Assembly (NCBI GenBank): GCA_018287875.1
Contig: JAGVVL010000018.1
Coordinates: forward strand, 2,720,501 to 2,784,500
Direction of reading: 5' to 3'
Source of the DNA: Nigrospora sphaerica
Taxonomy: Eukaryota > Ascomycota > Sordariomycetes > Amphisphaeriales > Apiosporaceae
DNA length: 64,000 nt
Shown piece after piece: positions 1 through 11,592 of this stretch (position 1 is the stretch's first letter; each line of letters begins with the position of its first letter). A program made the position numbers and the translations under genes. Below the pieces are notes generated by a model. It did no database searches, had not been told where the DNA came from, and saw nothing but the letters and a program-made list of their open reading frames with translations.

Positions 1-1170
1 CCCAGTCGCCCGCGATGCGTGTGATCTGGGCGTTGCCGGTGTCGGCGTTGGCCACGTACAGGATCCCGTGGTCCGCCTCGTAGCTGATACCGTTCTGCTG
101 GACGTAGGCGATCTTGTCGCCGGCCGGCGAGAATTTGGGACCCGTCGAGTGCCCCTGCGCTTCGGGGTACGGCGTGCCGCCGTTGGGGTTCAGCACGGCC
201 GCGTCGGACGCCGAGCCGGCGAAAGGTACCAGGTAAAGGGGCGAGCTCGTGTAGTTGGCCAGTCCCAGGTGGATGTCCTTGGTCCGGAAGACGACCTTGC
301 TGCCGTCCGGAGACAGTGCGTAGTCGTTGGCGTCGCCTTCCGTGTCGACGGGGCTCTCGGCGCACGACACGTTACAAATGCCCGTGACATAGTTGGCGAG
401 CTTGCCGTCGAACGAGTACGTCCCGTTGGAAACCGCCTTGTCTCCGTTGCTGCCCCCGGCCTTCTTCAAGACCCCGCCAAAGACGGCGCTCTTCTCGGGC
501 GTGATCCAGTGAGTCTGTCCAAAGATGAGCGGCGATTCCGAACGGTGCGTGCGCGTATGGCTCACTTACCCAGAGCCGCGTGGGAACGGACGAGTAAACC
601 CGGGCAGAGGACTTGAGCTTGGGTGCCAGTTTTTTGTTGTAGGCACTTCCGTTGGGGCTGGCCTTTCCCGAAAGGAGGAAGTGAATGTCTCCGGATGGGG
701 TGAGCGAGGCCTTGAGGCCGGCCAAGGGCGCAGGCAAAGAGGCCACCATCTGGGCATCTTGTATGGCGTTGGCATCTCCGTAATACAAACTAATGCCACC
801 GTCGCCGGCTGGGTTGCTACTGTTTAGGTACAGGAGGCTATTCGGGTCCGAGCCGACAAAGACGAATTCGGCAATGGCAGGGCTACCAGGCCATACCGTG
901 ATCTCTCCAGTCTTCAAATCAAGCCTTTTCCATACCTGCGACGTCTTTTGGTCCTCGAACGAGTACTTGGAGACGGGGAAAAGAGCATAGTCCTGACTTG
1001 GTATCAGCAATGCAAAGCGTGGTTCGGGTCCCATTGGCACTCACGCCCGTGGGGTTCGGAAATGCCGTGCCGTATTGGTTCGCCGAGAGCAGCTGCTGAG
1101 GCGTGAGGGCATCAATACCTTTCAGCAGTGCCGCCCCAGCGAACAGTAATGCTGCGGTACGTGTTGTCAT
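1..1170 (-). CDS. dpp5: Dipeptidyl-peptidase V (secreted S9C serine peptidase), 5' part only
   Basis: Partial gene; the 3' end lies beyond the left edge. Exons on the minus strand are 1170-1045, 992-570 and 514-<1; the introns (52 and 55 nt) have GTGAGT and GTAAGT donors and join in phase. The N-terminus is a signal peptide (MTTRTAALLFAGAALLKGIDA) followed by LTPQQLLSANQYG and PNPTGDYALFPVSKYSFED, which recalls the start of fungal DPP V (LTPEQLI...PNPSG...YSFD). Exon 2 gives the first beta-propeller blades (QVWKRLDLKTGEITVW, SARVYSSVPTRLW); exon 3 continues THWITPEKSAVFGG and SPDGSKVVFRTKDIHLGLAN. The catalytic hydrolase domain (Ser-Asp-His) would be off-window. The family releases X-Ala and similar dipeptides from peptides outside the cell and is a known secreted antigen in some moulds. 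Several NxT/S glycosylation sites are visible. Confidence 0.9.
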
Positions 1171-2561
1171 GACTGCTGCGGTACGCCGGGGCTTGCGCGG
1201 AGCAAAAAAACAAAAGAGGGAGAGAGAGAAAGAGAAAAGGAATATCGTGGCCTGGGCAAACGAATCTCTCAGCTATCTGTGGCGAGCGGATAGGCCGCGG
1301 TTTTTATTACAGCCAAAGTTACATTGCATCGCACGACTTACATACTTTAGGCCACTCGTTATATTCGTTGGATTACCATGTTATCTGTAGGACCCGTCGC
1401 CGCATAGACCTGTCCACCCGTCTTCTGGTGGACGATGCAGGATGAAGAGGTGGCTGCGCCGTAGGAAGTCGGCCATCCCGTCGTCCAACCCCCGGGACCG
1501 TATTACCTTACAAGTACTGCATACCCTGCAGGTTGCGTTGATCAGGGGAGGCCCAATTCCGACGAACTCTAATTTTTCCGATGAACTGGCCAGAATAGTC
1601 CTGCGGCTCGAGAGGGCTATAGCACGACTTATTCTGGCCACGAACGCGGTCATGCTCGTCAGTGGTTCGAGTCGGGCAAGTCTCGGCGCTGCTACCACGG
1701 ACGTCGTCGCCATCAGGAGCAATATCCATCCATGCCGCATAAGATAAGAAGGTGCACGTTGGGGCAGACCCGGGCTTAACGAACGCGAAGAGAGAATCCG
1801 CATATCCCGAGGTTTACAAGACCCTGATTGCATAACGGTCCCCTACGTAGAATGCGCCCGTGGGGGTTTTTCTTACTTCATATGTTGACTTTAAGAAAAC
1901 CATGGCCAGTTAAACTTGCATATAACCGGCCTGGGCACCCAGCGGTTGGTTTCCTATACCCCCACCGGAATTCGGAAGCCAGGCGCCAATTGCCGATTCC
2001 TTGGCGCCCCTTGCTTTCGACTCCAGCTCCCCAGACGAAAGCCTGACCGGCGTTGGTGGCAGCGTAGTTAGTTCCCTCCATCGTTTTGTGTCGGTATGAC
2101 TATGAGTCCGCTCCGAGATTGCTTCAAAACGTCCAGAGCGTTGGGTCTGCCAGAGGCCCTGACCCTCTGGTCGGCTTGCTCGACATCAAGCTCTCACACG
2201 GTAACTCGAGGAACGACTTGGATCTCGTGGTCAAACCTTGCACCGTGTCTAAGGATGGCCACTCCAACCCATTCACTTCTATCTTTTTTTTCGGCAAAGT
2301 TCACAGACCAGCGGTCATCCATCTGTATCATCCCATACCTTGGTACATGTCTGGCTACATGTGGATCATCCAGCTAAATTGACCGTCGCGGGGCGGTGCA
2401 GTGGCGGCGGAAGCTCAGCCTCGACAGGAGTCATCGCAGCACCTGTGAGCCAGGCAGCAGTATTGGAAAGGCGTTTGGAACCATCACCAATAAAAATCGA
2501 TAATCTACCCAGGTATAAACACAGATCGGCTGGCCGTTTGCCATACTTTTTCCCTTCGCCA
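1171..2561. other. Intergenic region with one doubtful secreted ORF
   Basis: This stretch lies between the divergent dpp5 promoter and the dioxygenase gene. A purine-rich tract (about 1200-1240) is directly upstream of dpp5. The only coding candidate is the minus-strand ORF at 1381-1740, listed separately. Nothing else was recognised. Confidence 0.5.
1381..1740 (-). CDS. Doubtful small secreted-protein ORF
   Basis: An ATG at 1740 opens a 119-residue frame beginning MRHGWILLLMATTSVVAA, which reads like a signal peptide with an Ala-x-Ala cleavage site. The rest of this frame has no recognisable family. The neighbouring minus frame (1729-1508) is cysteine-bearing and more hydrophilic (TCPTRTTDEHD, NKSCYSPLEPQDYSG, KIRVRRNW), so the signal peptide and the more protein-like body lie in different frames. 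This could be a small secreted protein with an unrecognised intron, a frameshifted relic, or chance. No function is proposed. Confidence 0.25.
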   Translation of the reverse strand: MRHGWILLLMATTSVVAAPRLARLEPLTSMTAFVARISRAIALSSRRTILASSSEKLEFVGIGPPLINATCRVCSTCKVIRSRGLDDGMADFLRRSHLFILHRPPEDGWTGLCGDGSYR

Positions 2562-3533
2562 ATGGATAAGTTGGCAAAAGCGTTGAGATCCCCGGCAACG
2601 TTCATTTCCGGCATACTTTCGTGTCGACGTACCAGCTTGCGGAGCAGTAAGCGCCGATTCTCAACCGCCACCATGGCGCCATCGCCGCTCCAGAAGACCG
2701 AGTACCACTCTCGGCACGTCGACATTCCGGACGAGTATCTTGTAGCCCAGCCGCACGATGCCAAGCCCATGGAGCTCAACAAAATCGACTTTGCAAGCAC
2801 TGCCCTCCCGCAGTACAAACCCTTCTACGCCGTCACCATCGAAAACGTGCTGAGCCCGTCCGAGTGCGCGCGATTCCTCGAGCTGGTCGAGGCCAGCGTA
2901 CGCGACGAGGACCAGACGGCTGAGGGGAGCCCCTGGCGGCCGGCCATGGTGAACGCGGGGCAGGGCTACGAAGTGCTTGAGCCGCAGTACCGCAACAGCG
3001 ACCGCATCATCTGGGACAATGAGACGCTGGCGGACCGGCTGTGGGCGCGGCTAGAGACAGTGCCGGGGGTGCGGGAGGAGCTGAGCGGGACGTTCAACGA
3101 GGCGCGCCTCCTGCCGTCGCTGCGCCGGGGCCGACCGCGCAGCGACTGGGCCTTCCACGGCGTCAACCGGCGCCTGCGATGCCTCCGCTACGGGCCCAGC
3201 CAGTTCTTTCGCCCGCACTGCGACGGCGCCTACAGCGAGACCACGCCCGCCGGCGACGTCCTCCGCACCCACTTCACTCTGCACCTCTACCTCAACGACT
3301 CGCAGGCCGAGGCTCCCGGCGCCGACCTCGTCGGCGGCGCCACCTCCTTCCTCTCGGCCGACGAGTCGCGCAAGGTCGACGTGAACCCCAAGGCCGGCCG
3401 CGTGCTCATCTTCCAGCACGCCGGCCTCTACCACTCGGGCGACGACGTCGTGGCCGGCACCAAGTACACCGTTCGCACCGACATCATGTACAAGCTGCAG
3501 AGGGCCCAGGGGGGAGGTAAGCTTGCTGACTGA
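2562..3533 (+). CDS. 2-oxoglutarate/Fe(II)-dependent dioxygenase (prolyl 4-hydroxylase-like)
   Basis: Intronless. Two in-frame ATGs are plausible. The one at 2562 gives 323 aa with a basic, Ser/Arg-rich leader (MDKLAKALRSPATFISGIL...RRTSLRSSKRRFSTAT) resembling a mitochondrial presequence. The one at 2673 gives 286 aa and has an excellent Kozak context (CCGCCACCATGGCG). The double-stranded beta-helix core is clear. RYGPSQFFRPHCDGAY supplies the HxD iron pair; after THFTLHLYLND and GGATSF, HAGLYHSGDDVVAGTKYTVR supplies the distal His and the Arg that binds 2-oxoglutarate. The fold matches the P4Hc/2OG-FeII_Oxy family found in many fungi, whose substrate is usually unknown; whether this one acts on prolyl residues cannot be said. 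It reads alone, with 764 bp before the next gene. Confidence 0.85.
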   Translation: MDKLAKALRSPATFISGILSCRRTSLRSSKRRFSTATMAPSPLQKTEYHSRHVDIPDEYLVAQPHDAKPMELNKIDFASTALPQYKPFYAVTIENVLSPSECARFLELVEASVRDEDQTAEGSPWRPAMVNAGQGYEVLEPQYRNSDRIIWDNETLADRLWARLETVPGVREELSGTFNEARLLPSLRRGRPRSDWAFHGVNRRLRCLRYGPSQFFRPHCDGAYSETTPAGDVLRTHFTLHLYLNDSQAEAPGADLVGGATSFLSADESRKVDVNPKAGRVLIFQHAGLYHSGDDVVAGTKYTVRTDIMYKLQRAQGGGKLAD

Positions 3534-4297
3534 AGATAGCTAGCTGCTTGTGAATTGGAAGGTTGTGTGGCCCCGGGGGGGAGGGGAATCCAACTAGCTC
3601 CAACCTCCTTCCGGGCGAATTTGTGGGGGGCGCTTGTAGGGCTGTCCGTCACTGCCACCTGCCATGGAAACCCCAATGAGTTAAGGGTAGACGTTCGGAT
3701 AGATAGTGGGGAAGTTCGGGGTTATTGGTCCTCCTCCTTCCCTCCGGAATTGGGGCGGTATTTGTACACGGTAACCTGCATCACGACCTGCCACTACTAT
3801 ATATGTGCAGCCATTCTACAATCACCTGGGTACAACTTACTACTACATCTTATCCTGATACAATTCTACGGCCCTTAACAGGCAAGCTAGTACACTCAAT
3901 TACCCGACCTATCTAAACCAACAGACATCTGCCCCGGGCGCATCAGCAAGTCAACCAACAATTTATGCAATTTCAATGGCATGCTCCGCCGGCTGCTGCC
4001 CTCGGCCCTTGTCGCTACTTGCTTGCCCGAATTGCCGACTAATACCCCACCATCCGCTCTGCCCATGGGGTGCAGAGAACCCCGCGCTCACGCATAGTAC
4101 CGAGCCGTGGTGTCGACGGACTAGACATGTACATTATGTAGGGACGTGCAGTCGCGCGGAGACGTGCTGGATACAAGAAGGCAGCATTCCAAAAGTCGCC
4201 CGAGACGAAAGACGGCGAACAATTCTTCCCGCCTTGGACCGACTATCACTTACTCCCTCTCTGTGCCACAATTCCGCCTCGAACCACACAATCGACC
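3534..4297. other. Intergenic, no gene seen
   Basis: AT-richer spacer between two same-strand genes. It should hold the dioxygenase 3' end and the promoter of the aldolase gene. No convincing motif or RNA was found. Confidence 0.5.
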
Positions 4298-5354
4298 ATG
4301 TCATCCCCGCAACCACCGCCCGAGGGCATCTACGTGCCCGTGCCTACATTCTTCCAACCGCGGAGCTCACCGGCGTACGATGACGTGACGTCGCCGGTCG
4401 ACGTCGAGACGCAGGGCGCGCACGCCGTATACTTGGCGAAGGCGGGCATCACGGGACTGGTGGTGCTGGGCAGCACGGGCGAGGCCATCCACCTGACGGA
4501 CAAGGAACGCACCACGGTGCTGGCGGGCGTACGCCGGGCCCTTGACGACGCCGGCTTCCCCTCCTATCCCATCATCGCCGGCACCGCCACCCAGAACATT
4601 GAAGACACCGTCGCCCAGCTCACGGCCGCGAAAGCCGCCGGCTCCGACTGGGGCCTCGTCCTCGTCCCCGGCTACTTCGCCGCCGCCACCACCCAGGAGG
4701 GCATCGTGCGCTGGTTTACCGCCGTGGCCGATCGCAGCCCCATACCTATCATGATGTAAGTGCGCCTGCTGACCCCTAGGCCAGTATACCGTCTCGGGAG
4801 TGCCAAACTGACGACTGCCGGCGTGCCCCAGCTACCACTACCCGGGCGTGTCCAACAACGTGCAGGTGGCGCCGTCGACGTACGTGACGCTGGCGCGGCA
4901 CCCCAACATCGTCGGGTGCAAGCTCTCGCACGGCGACGTGTCGGCGCTGACGCAGATCGCGGCGACGCCCGCCATCGACGCCGCGGGCTTCCGCACCTTC
5001 ACCGGGCTGGGCCAGCAGCTGCTGCCCGTCGTGAGCGTGGGCGCGGCGGGCGCCATCGACGGCTGCGCCGGCTTCTTCCCGCGCACCGTCGTGCGGCTGC
5101 ACGCGGCGGCGCGCGCGGCCGCGCCCACGGCCGATGCCCGCCGCCTGCAGTGCCGCGTCAGCGCCATGGAGGACTTCGTCGCCCGCTTCGGCACCGTCGG
5201 CATCAAGGAGGCCGTCAGCCGCCTCCGCGGCTTCGGTGACCGCGACGGCACCCGCCTGCCCCTCTGCGGCGGCATCCCCGGCGGCGACGCCGAGTGGGCC
5301 AAGTGGGCACCCATCGTCGAGGCCATGGAGGAGGAGGAGAAACGCGATGCGTGA
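4298..5354 (+). CDS. DapA/DHDPS-family class I aldolase
   Basis: Exons 4298-4755 and 4832-5354 (76-nt intron, GTAAGT...CCCCAG) encode 326 aa. The TIM-barrel signatures are visible: GIYVPVPTFF at the N-terminus, the phosphate/carboxylate-binding loop VLGSTGEAIHLT, the catalytic-tyrosine segment IPIMIYHYPG (the intron falls inside the Ile codon), and the Schiff-base lysine in VGCKLSHGD. Length and motifs fit the N-acetylneuraminate lyase/dihydrodipicolinate synthase superfamily. Fungi make lysine through alpha-aminoadipate, so a biosynthetic DapA role is unlikely. Family members in filamentous fungi include 4-hydroxy-2-oxoglutarate aldolase and 2-keto-3-deoxy-L-galactonate aldolase (D-galacturonate catabolism); the sequence alone does not choose. 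The start ATG follows a CGACC context. Exon 2 is extremely GC-rich. Confidence 0.88.
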
Positions 5355-7477
5355 GCCATCGTGGAGTTGTTGGGGAGCCGTGGGTACTTCAAGCAATCAT
5401 AGTGCTTTGAAGTGGCGGCCGAGGTTGGGAAACCTGGCAGAGGCTCGTAGCTTCTCCCCTTTTGTCCTATAGGGACGCAGCCTGTCTGGAAACAGCAGCC
5501 GGTCAACCGTCCGGGTCTTTCCATCCAGGTCGCATGCAGGACACTCAAATAGCCTAGGGACGGAAAGGCTTGATCAAGACCGCGGAGGCCATGTCGTGTA
5601 AGAGTTGGTCAGCAGCCATCTAGATATCCCTACCGCAATAACCTACGTATGTACGAAAGGAAGCCACGGCATCGGCCGTTGGGACGCGAGGAAGAAACAG
5701 CAATCGGAGAGCTGCTTGCTCGGCAAAGACATCACGGCGAGCAACGTAACGAGCCCCCCGTATTTGCCGACCAAACTCCAGGAAATCCAGAACCAGCAAC
5801 AGCCACTATACGATCAACGACCCAAGGGGAACCTTTATGCATAAAGTAGGGTAGAGTCACTTGGCGACTGGATTAGCCTTTCTAGGCACAGTAAACTACG
5901 GCGAGCTAGTGAGGGCGAATGCAAAGCCCGGCCCCTTCGCCCAGCGTCCTAGGCGTCCACGTTTCCTGGCCCATTTATTCGGATACGGGGAAAGTAGATG
6001 CATCGTACTCGGCCCACGATCCGACAGGGCTGGGCCGGGGAAGATCCTCCGCGTAAAGGCAGCAACCCAGTCTACGGCTAGAGCGTGAGGCCGGGATGTC
6101 CGGCGGCCAAAGCTTGATTTCTGGTGAAAGATGCCCACGACAAGAGTGCTTTCAATACAGCAAGGAATGGCAAGCCGGAACGAAAGATCGTGTCCCCTTT
6201 GGGGTAACCAGAAGTTACGACTGTAACCCGCGGTTGAAGCGAACCTTATCCAACCCTAACGCGCATAGCGAGGTACCTCATACACGGTTGCGGCCTACCA
6301 AGCCGTATTGGGAAGTGCTGGACAAGAATGCTGTACTCTTCACGGCCTACGAAAGATGGAACGCGTGGTGGGATAGAGCGGGCAATCCGTGCGCCAATCG
6401 TGAGCCAGCCACCGTCGCGGCCCGTTCCGTCATTCTGCACACCGGCAGATATGCTCAGCCGCAGCGAGTTGCGAGTCAAGAGTCGGTGAAGGGAAAGAGT
6501 CATAGCATCGGCGGAACGACGGGAGTAATGCGGTTGCAAGTCTGTGCAAAGGCTAGAACGGCCAATAGTCTTGTCACAATCGCCGACTGCACACGTTGCG
6601 CGTTTATACTCGGCCGGCGCCTTCGGCGTGGTGTTGGCACAGCCCCTTGATGATCCGTGTACTCCGTATCTGCTCGAATGAACCCGTGGGTGAGACAACA
6701 CAGCCGTACGTGCATGGCCATCGTAGGCGGCTGCCAGCCAATCAATCTGGCCGAGCCATGAATGGTCGTAGGCCGCCGAGTGGTGCCAACGTTGTACAAA
6801 ACGATAGTTAGTGAAGAACGGTTTATTCTACACCTGGAGTAGGAAGGTGAGGCGAGAATTGACCAGGAACCTGGGAACCTTATATTGATTAACGCCCCCT
6901 CTCTTCTGCACAGTGGGACTTTCTAGTGCGGCGGGTGGATGGGCCCAGGCCTAGCGTCTAGTCCGTATGTTACACAGTTTAGGCACTGGCAACAGCCGCT
7001 TCGGAGCGCTGGAGTTCTCGGGCCCCGAGGCCAGCACGACCTGAGCCAAGGCCAGATCGTTACGGGGATGCCCGGAGCTCGGGATGCGCGACGACGCTTT
7101 CACGACCAACTCCTAGTCGACTGCCGTTTTAACCGTGAATTACAGAACGGCACTGCTGCCCCTTTGGTGCTTTATATCTCGGCCTTTCGCAACTCGCGAG
7201 GCCCGGACGCATCTCCTTTGAACCCGCCGGGACACGACCCTTCCTGAGATTGCTTTGCTTGTGTGGTCACGGCTTGTATTGGGTGCCACAGGCCGGTCGT
7301 TGCCTGCCGTGTCCCCCGTCCCACCTCCGGCGCTACCGCGCATTATCCCGACTTGTCCCTATCGCGACTGTACGCCGGTGCCAAGTGCCCCGTCGTCGCC
7401 GTTCAGTGGCTTCAACTACCGGCATCTTTTCACATTTGCACTTCTGGGCACCGCCCGCCCTCGGCCAGCTCGCCGCC
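5355..7477. other. 2.1-kb intergenic region, no gene seen
   Basis: Open frames here are short and lack codon bias or recognisable motifs. The right third should contain the promoter of the Zn2Cys6 gene; its last 200 bp are C/T-rich, as in many fungal leaders. Confidence 0.5.
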
Positions 7478-10169
7478 ATGGATGCCGACGATGTTATGGA
7501 CAACGAGATGGAGGATGAGATCGACGATGGATCCCGAGCCGACTCCAAAGACCACCCTCACGAGGGTTCCACATCCCGGAGAGCGGTAAGCCCCTTCGGA
7601 GCCTGTCCGAAGAGCCTACGATTCGGCCTAGTGCGGACCCCCTGCCCCTGATCCGATACTGACGCCATCCGTTTTCAGTGTGACCCCTGCCGCGCACGAA
7701 AGGTCAGTGTCGTCGAGTACATCGCCTCTCGTTGCGCCGTGAAGCCTGACCAACGTTAAACTCGCAGGTTGGCTGTGACCGAGAGGAACCCTGCTCCAAC
7801 TGTGTTCGATCACGGACAAAATGCAGTTACTCCACCCCCCTGAATACCAGGCACAAGAAACAGCGTGTCCTGATATCGACCCAGTAGTATGTGAGCCCGT
7901 CTTCGCGAGCCCTGGGACTGCGGCATCCCTGACCGTACTTGCAGCGAGAGGAAGATCGACCGCATCGAAGAGCGTCTGTCGGAAGTCGTCAATGAGCTCC
8001 GCAACCTGTCCACCTCCCAGCAGCCGCCGGCGCCGCCCAGCAGGGACCGGAGAGAGCGTCTTATCGTGGGGCCGAAAGCCGGCACCGACTCGGCCGCTGC
8101 CACGCCGACTTCGAGGACGGACAGCTGCTATGCCGCCACCAATGCGGACAGCGAGGTCAAGTTCGAGGGCGAGTCCTCCATGACGGCCCATACCGACTTC
8201 GCCAAGAACTTCCTGGAGCAGGCCGTCCGCGCCGGGCCTCTGGAGCAGTTCAGCCCCGAGCTGGACGAGACCCTGACGGCTCTGCGCAACATTGTCAAAG
8301 CCCAGCGCCAACAAGCGACTCCCAGCGAGCAGTTCCAGCCCGATACCAAGCTGCTCAACCTCAGCTTGGCGCACGAGCGACCTCTTCCCGATGTGCAGCT
8401 CACCATGACGTGTCTACAGATCTCCAAGGGTGAGTGATGCCTCGCTGCGACACGTCTTTGACTCCGTGGAGATTGGGCTGACGGGGTAATCTTTGGAATG
8501 GCAGAAAGCACGTACTCGGGCTACTTATCGCTCTGCGGCGTGGTGTCGATCGCCTCCTTCACCGACTATGTGCTTAAAGTCCTCTTTTCCCCCAAGTTCT
8601 CCGATGCGGAGTACATCATCGTTCTCTGTGGGCTCACGTGGATCTTCAGAGAGATCGGTTTCGAGCTGGACCTGGACGAGGGACGATCGGATCCCCATCT
8701 CCCCCGCGAAGATCTGGAGCGTGAGGAGAAAAACTGCCGAGCCAACCTGGAGATGGCCTTATCGAGATTACCGTTCCATCTTCCGTCCAGTGTCGACAAC
8801 ATTATCGCCCTCGGGCTCGCGGTATGGTCGGCTTCCCCGTTTACCCTTTGCGCATACTGACACGGCGTCGCCTCAGTCGGATTACGCTGTCGGCGCCTCC
8901 AAACCGTCGCTGGCCTGGAGCTACATCTGCTCGGCCGCACAGATGTGTCTCAATCTCGGGCTCCACCGCAATACCACACGCGACGAGCCCACAGGCGCCA
9001 AAGGCGCCAGCCCCTGGCTGTTCTGGAGTATCTACGCTCTGGACCGGGGTTTGTCTCTTCGCCTCGGCCGCCCGTCCGTGATCCAGGACTACGACATCAC
9101 TGTGCCCATGCCCATGACCACTGTCGACGACGATGACCCGATAGACTTCACGGATCACTGGCTCACGTGCTGGGTGCGCCTTGCTCGCGTCCAGGGCCGC
9201 GTATACGAGTTACTCTACAGCCCGGGAGCACTGGCCCAGGACGACGAGGCCCGCACCCGGAGAGCCGAGGCTCTGGCCAACGAGGTGCTCAAGATTTTGG
9301 AACGCAAGCAAAAGATGGAAGTGAGTGGACTCTTCCACTGGCCACGCCCCCCCCGGCGATCGAACGTAACTAACTTCACCGCCGAAAAATAGGAGCTCAA
9401 CTTTCCCGTGTGGCAAACCACGGTGGAGAAAGAAGACATTGAGTTCGTCGTGGCGTCCGACAATGTGTTGTACTATGCGATCTTGACGTTGATCTACCGC
9501 GCCATCCCAGCGCCAAAGGGGTCGAAATCGACCTTCACGCCGACGTGTGTCGCGGCGGCGCGCACGGCGCTGCAGAAGCACGACAGCTGCATGGCCATGC
9601 TCCGGCCGTACGGGTCGCTCCTCGTCAACCTCTACATCCAGTGGACGATACTCTACACGCCCTTCATCCCCTTCATCGTCATCTTCTGCCACGTCATCGA
9701 GACGACGGACCCGACGGACCTCGAGCAGCTGCACAGCTTCGTGGTCTCGATGGAGCCGGCCATGCAGCTGTCCGAGTCGGCGACGCGGATGCAGCACCTC
9801 TTCCAGGTCCTCTACAACGTGGCGCTCAAGTACCTCGAGGTCAAGGTGAGCCGCGAGCAGCTCTCGGTCGGCCGCGAGTTCGACACGTACCTCAACGCGC
9901 TCGGCTACGGCCCCGGCCAGCTCGTCGGCCAGGGCGACGGCGCCGTGTTCGACAACCTCGCCGCCGGCGACGCCGCCCTGTTGGCCGCCGGCGCCCCCGG
10001 CACCACCTCGGCCGCCCCCTCGCTCCAGTCGCAGCCCGGCCACGCGCCGGCCTGGTCGGGCTTCCAGGCGCCCGACGCCGCCGTCATGCCGCAGCAGGGC
10101 ATGGTGCTGGGCGACTGGTTTTATAGCAACCGGCAGATGATGGGGCTCATGAGCGACGAGCCGCTATGA
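7478..10169 (+). CDS. Zn(II)2Cys6 fungal-specific transcription factor
   Basis: Seven exons: 7478-7585, 7679-7702, 7768-7886, 7945-8429, 8505-8821, 8877-9320 and 9393-10169. All phases agree and give 757 aa. After an acidic leader (MDADDVMDNEMEDEIDDG) comes the binuclear zinc cluster with cysteines at residues 37, 40, 47, 53, 56 and 63 (spacing 2-6-5-2-6). Exon 2, only 24 nt, encodes CDPCRARK. A linker and a short coiled coil (ERKIDRIEERLSEVVNELRNL) follow. The middle-homology 'fungal_trans' domain spans roughly residues 240-520, with the diagnostic WSYICSAAQMCLNLGLHR and SPWLFWSIYALDRGLSLRLGRP. The C-terminus is Ala/Gly/Pro-rich and probably activating. Members bind CGG-type sites as dimers and control catabolic or secondary-metabolism genes. 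No cluster surrounds it, so the target is unknown. Confidence 0.9.
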
Positions 10170-11592
10170 TGGGACACAGCAGCGCAAGATACCTAAAGAC
10201 GGGCACTTTTGATTTCCACGGCGGGGAAAACATTGGATCCTGGCTACCAAACAGTGCGCGGCGAGACGCAACGAGCCGCCTGGAAACTGCGGTAGCCGCT
10301 CACTGTCGAGCTGGCGAACGAGTGCCCTCGACTTGGCCACCGTGGAGTTTGCCTCGGCTTTTGTTTTACGTGGACAGGAAAAGAGCGGGGAAAAGCGGCC
10401 GTTTTGTAGCCGCCCTCCTATCGCTGACTGCGTCTGCGAGAATCCCGCTGCGCCAGATCCCGGGCATCCATCCGGACGGGCTCCAGCGTGCGCGGCCTTC
10501 CGGACCGCGGCGGACCGTGGCGAGCATCTGGTGCCATGGCAAGCCGGAGAGCTCCCGCGTCCTGGCCGACTTCTACGGGGCTGCTTCCTTGGCCGGCTCC
10601 TTTGTGAGGCACTGGGAGCAGAAGCCCCGCGACGTTTACCCACGGCCCGCGAACCCCCAACCCGCCGGCGGAATTCTCGGCGTAGCGGGATCAGCAGCGA
10701 CAGCGGGCACGGAAGGGGAAGCGGCAGTGGCACGAAAGCCCGGGCGGTGCAATCACGGCCGAGGGTCTTTTGCCGACTTCGGGGCCCCATGAGGCCCGCC
10801 ACCTCGCGGGCGTTGGCGAGGCGTGGGAACGCCGCATCCGCCCGCGAAGCGAGGACCGCGGCCGACCAAAGGTTCGCTCCGAGTCCTGACGGCAGTGGTC
10901 ACTTTCAAGGTCGTCCCCCCTGCCACGCCGACAGCCATCCTGAGGGGGGTATTTACTGCAAACGAGACGGCGCGGTTAGCACTGTGGTGCGGGGATGCGA
11001 GCTTCGCAGTACTGACGGCTTGGTCGCTGGCTATACCCCTGCGCGTTGGTACCTTTTTCCGGGGAAAGGGAGGAGTGTATCAAGGCTTACGGCAGCATGG
11101 CCCGCAGTCGTACCCATTCGGCTGCTAATGTGATATTTTTTGGTCATTTCTGATCCTGGTCCCTGATCGTGACGTCCCAATACCGAGTGTATGGAGTGCC
11201 TGGGTGACGGTATCCTAATGCCCAAGATATGTATATGATGGCACTGAAGAAAAGAACCACGTGAAAGGATTATACCCACTTCTTCCTGGCAGAATCGGCT
11301 ATATGCTAGTGGTACAAGGCTACAAGTCCTTTAGATACTTAAACAAGTACGCAGCTATGCAGGTACGAAAACATGTGTATGCACGAGCCCAGTTTCAACG
11401 CCGACGCCCTGCTGTCGTGCCGGATGGCCCCAATAAGTCAACATTATGTCGCCACGCCCGCCCGAGGTTCGCCTCCAACAGAAGCATTGTCCAACACCTA
11501 TAAAGAACACGCGAGAGCCCCCGATACCCCAAGGGAGGCCAGACAGGCACCGGGGGCCAAGGGGGGCGAAAGAGCCGGCCCGGCGCCTCGGC
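10170..11592. other. GC-rich intergenic region, no gene seen
   Basis: Lies downstream of both flanking genes (convergent). Long overlapping open frames on both strands (up to 266 codons) reflect high GC, and none shows a family motif. It should hold the two 3' ends. Confidence 0.5.

Noticed and set aside
9210..10043. 277-codon frame antisense to the Zn2Cys6 gene
   Set aside because: Shadow of the coding strand; no independent evidence.
10164..11133. Overlapping frames of 208-266 codons on both strands
   Set aside because: No domain, no good start context, and frames compete with each other; explained by high GC between two convergent genes.
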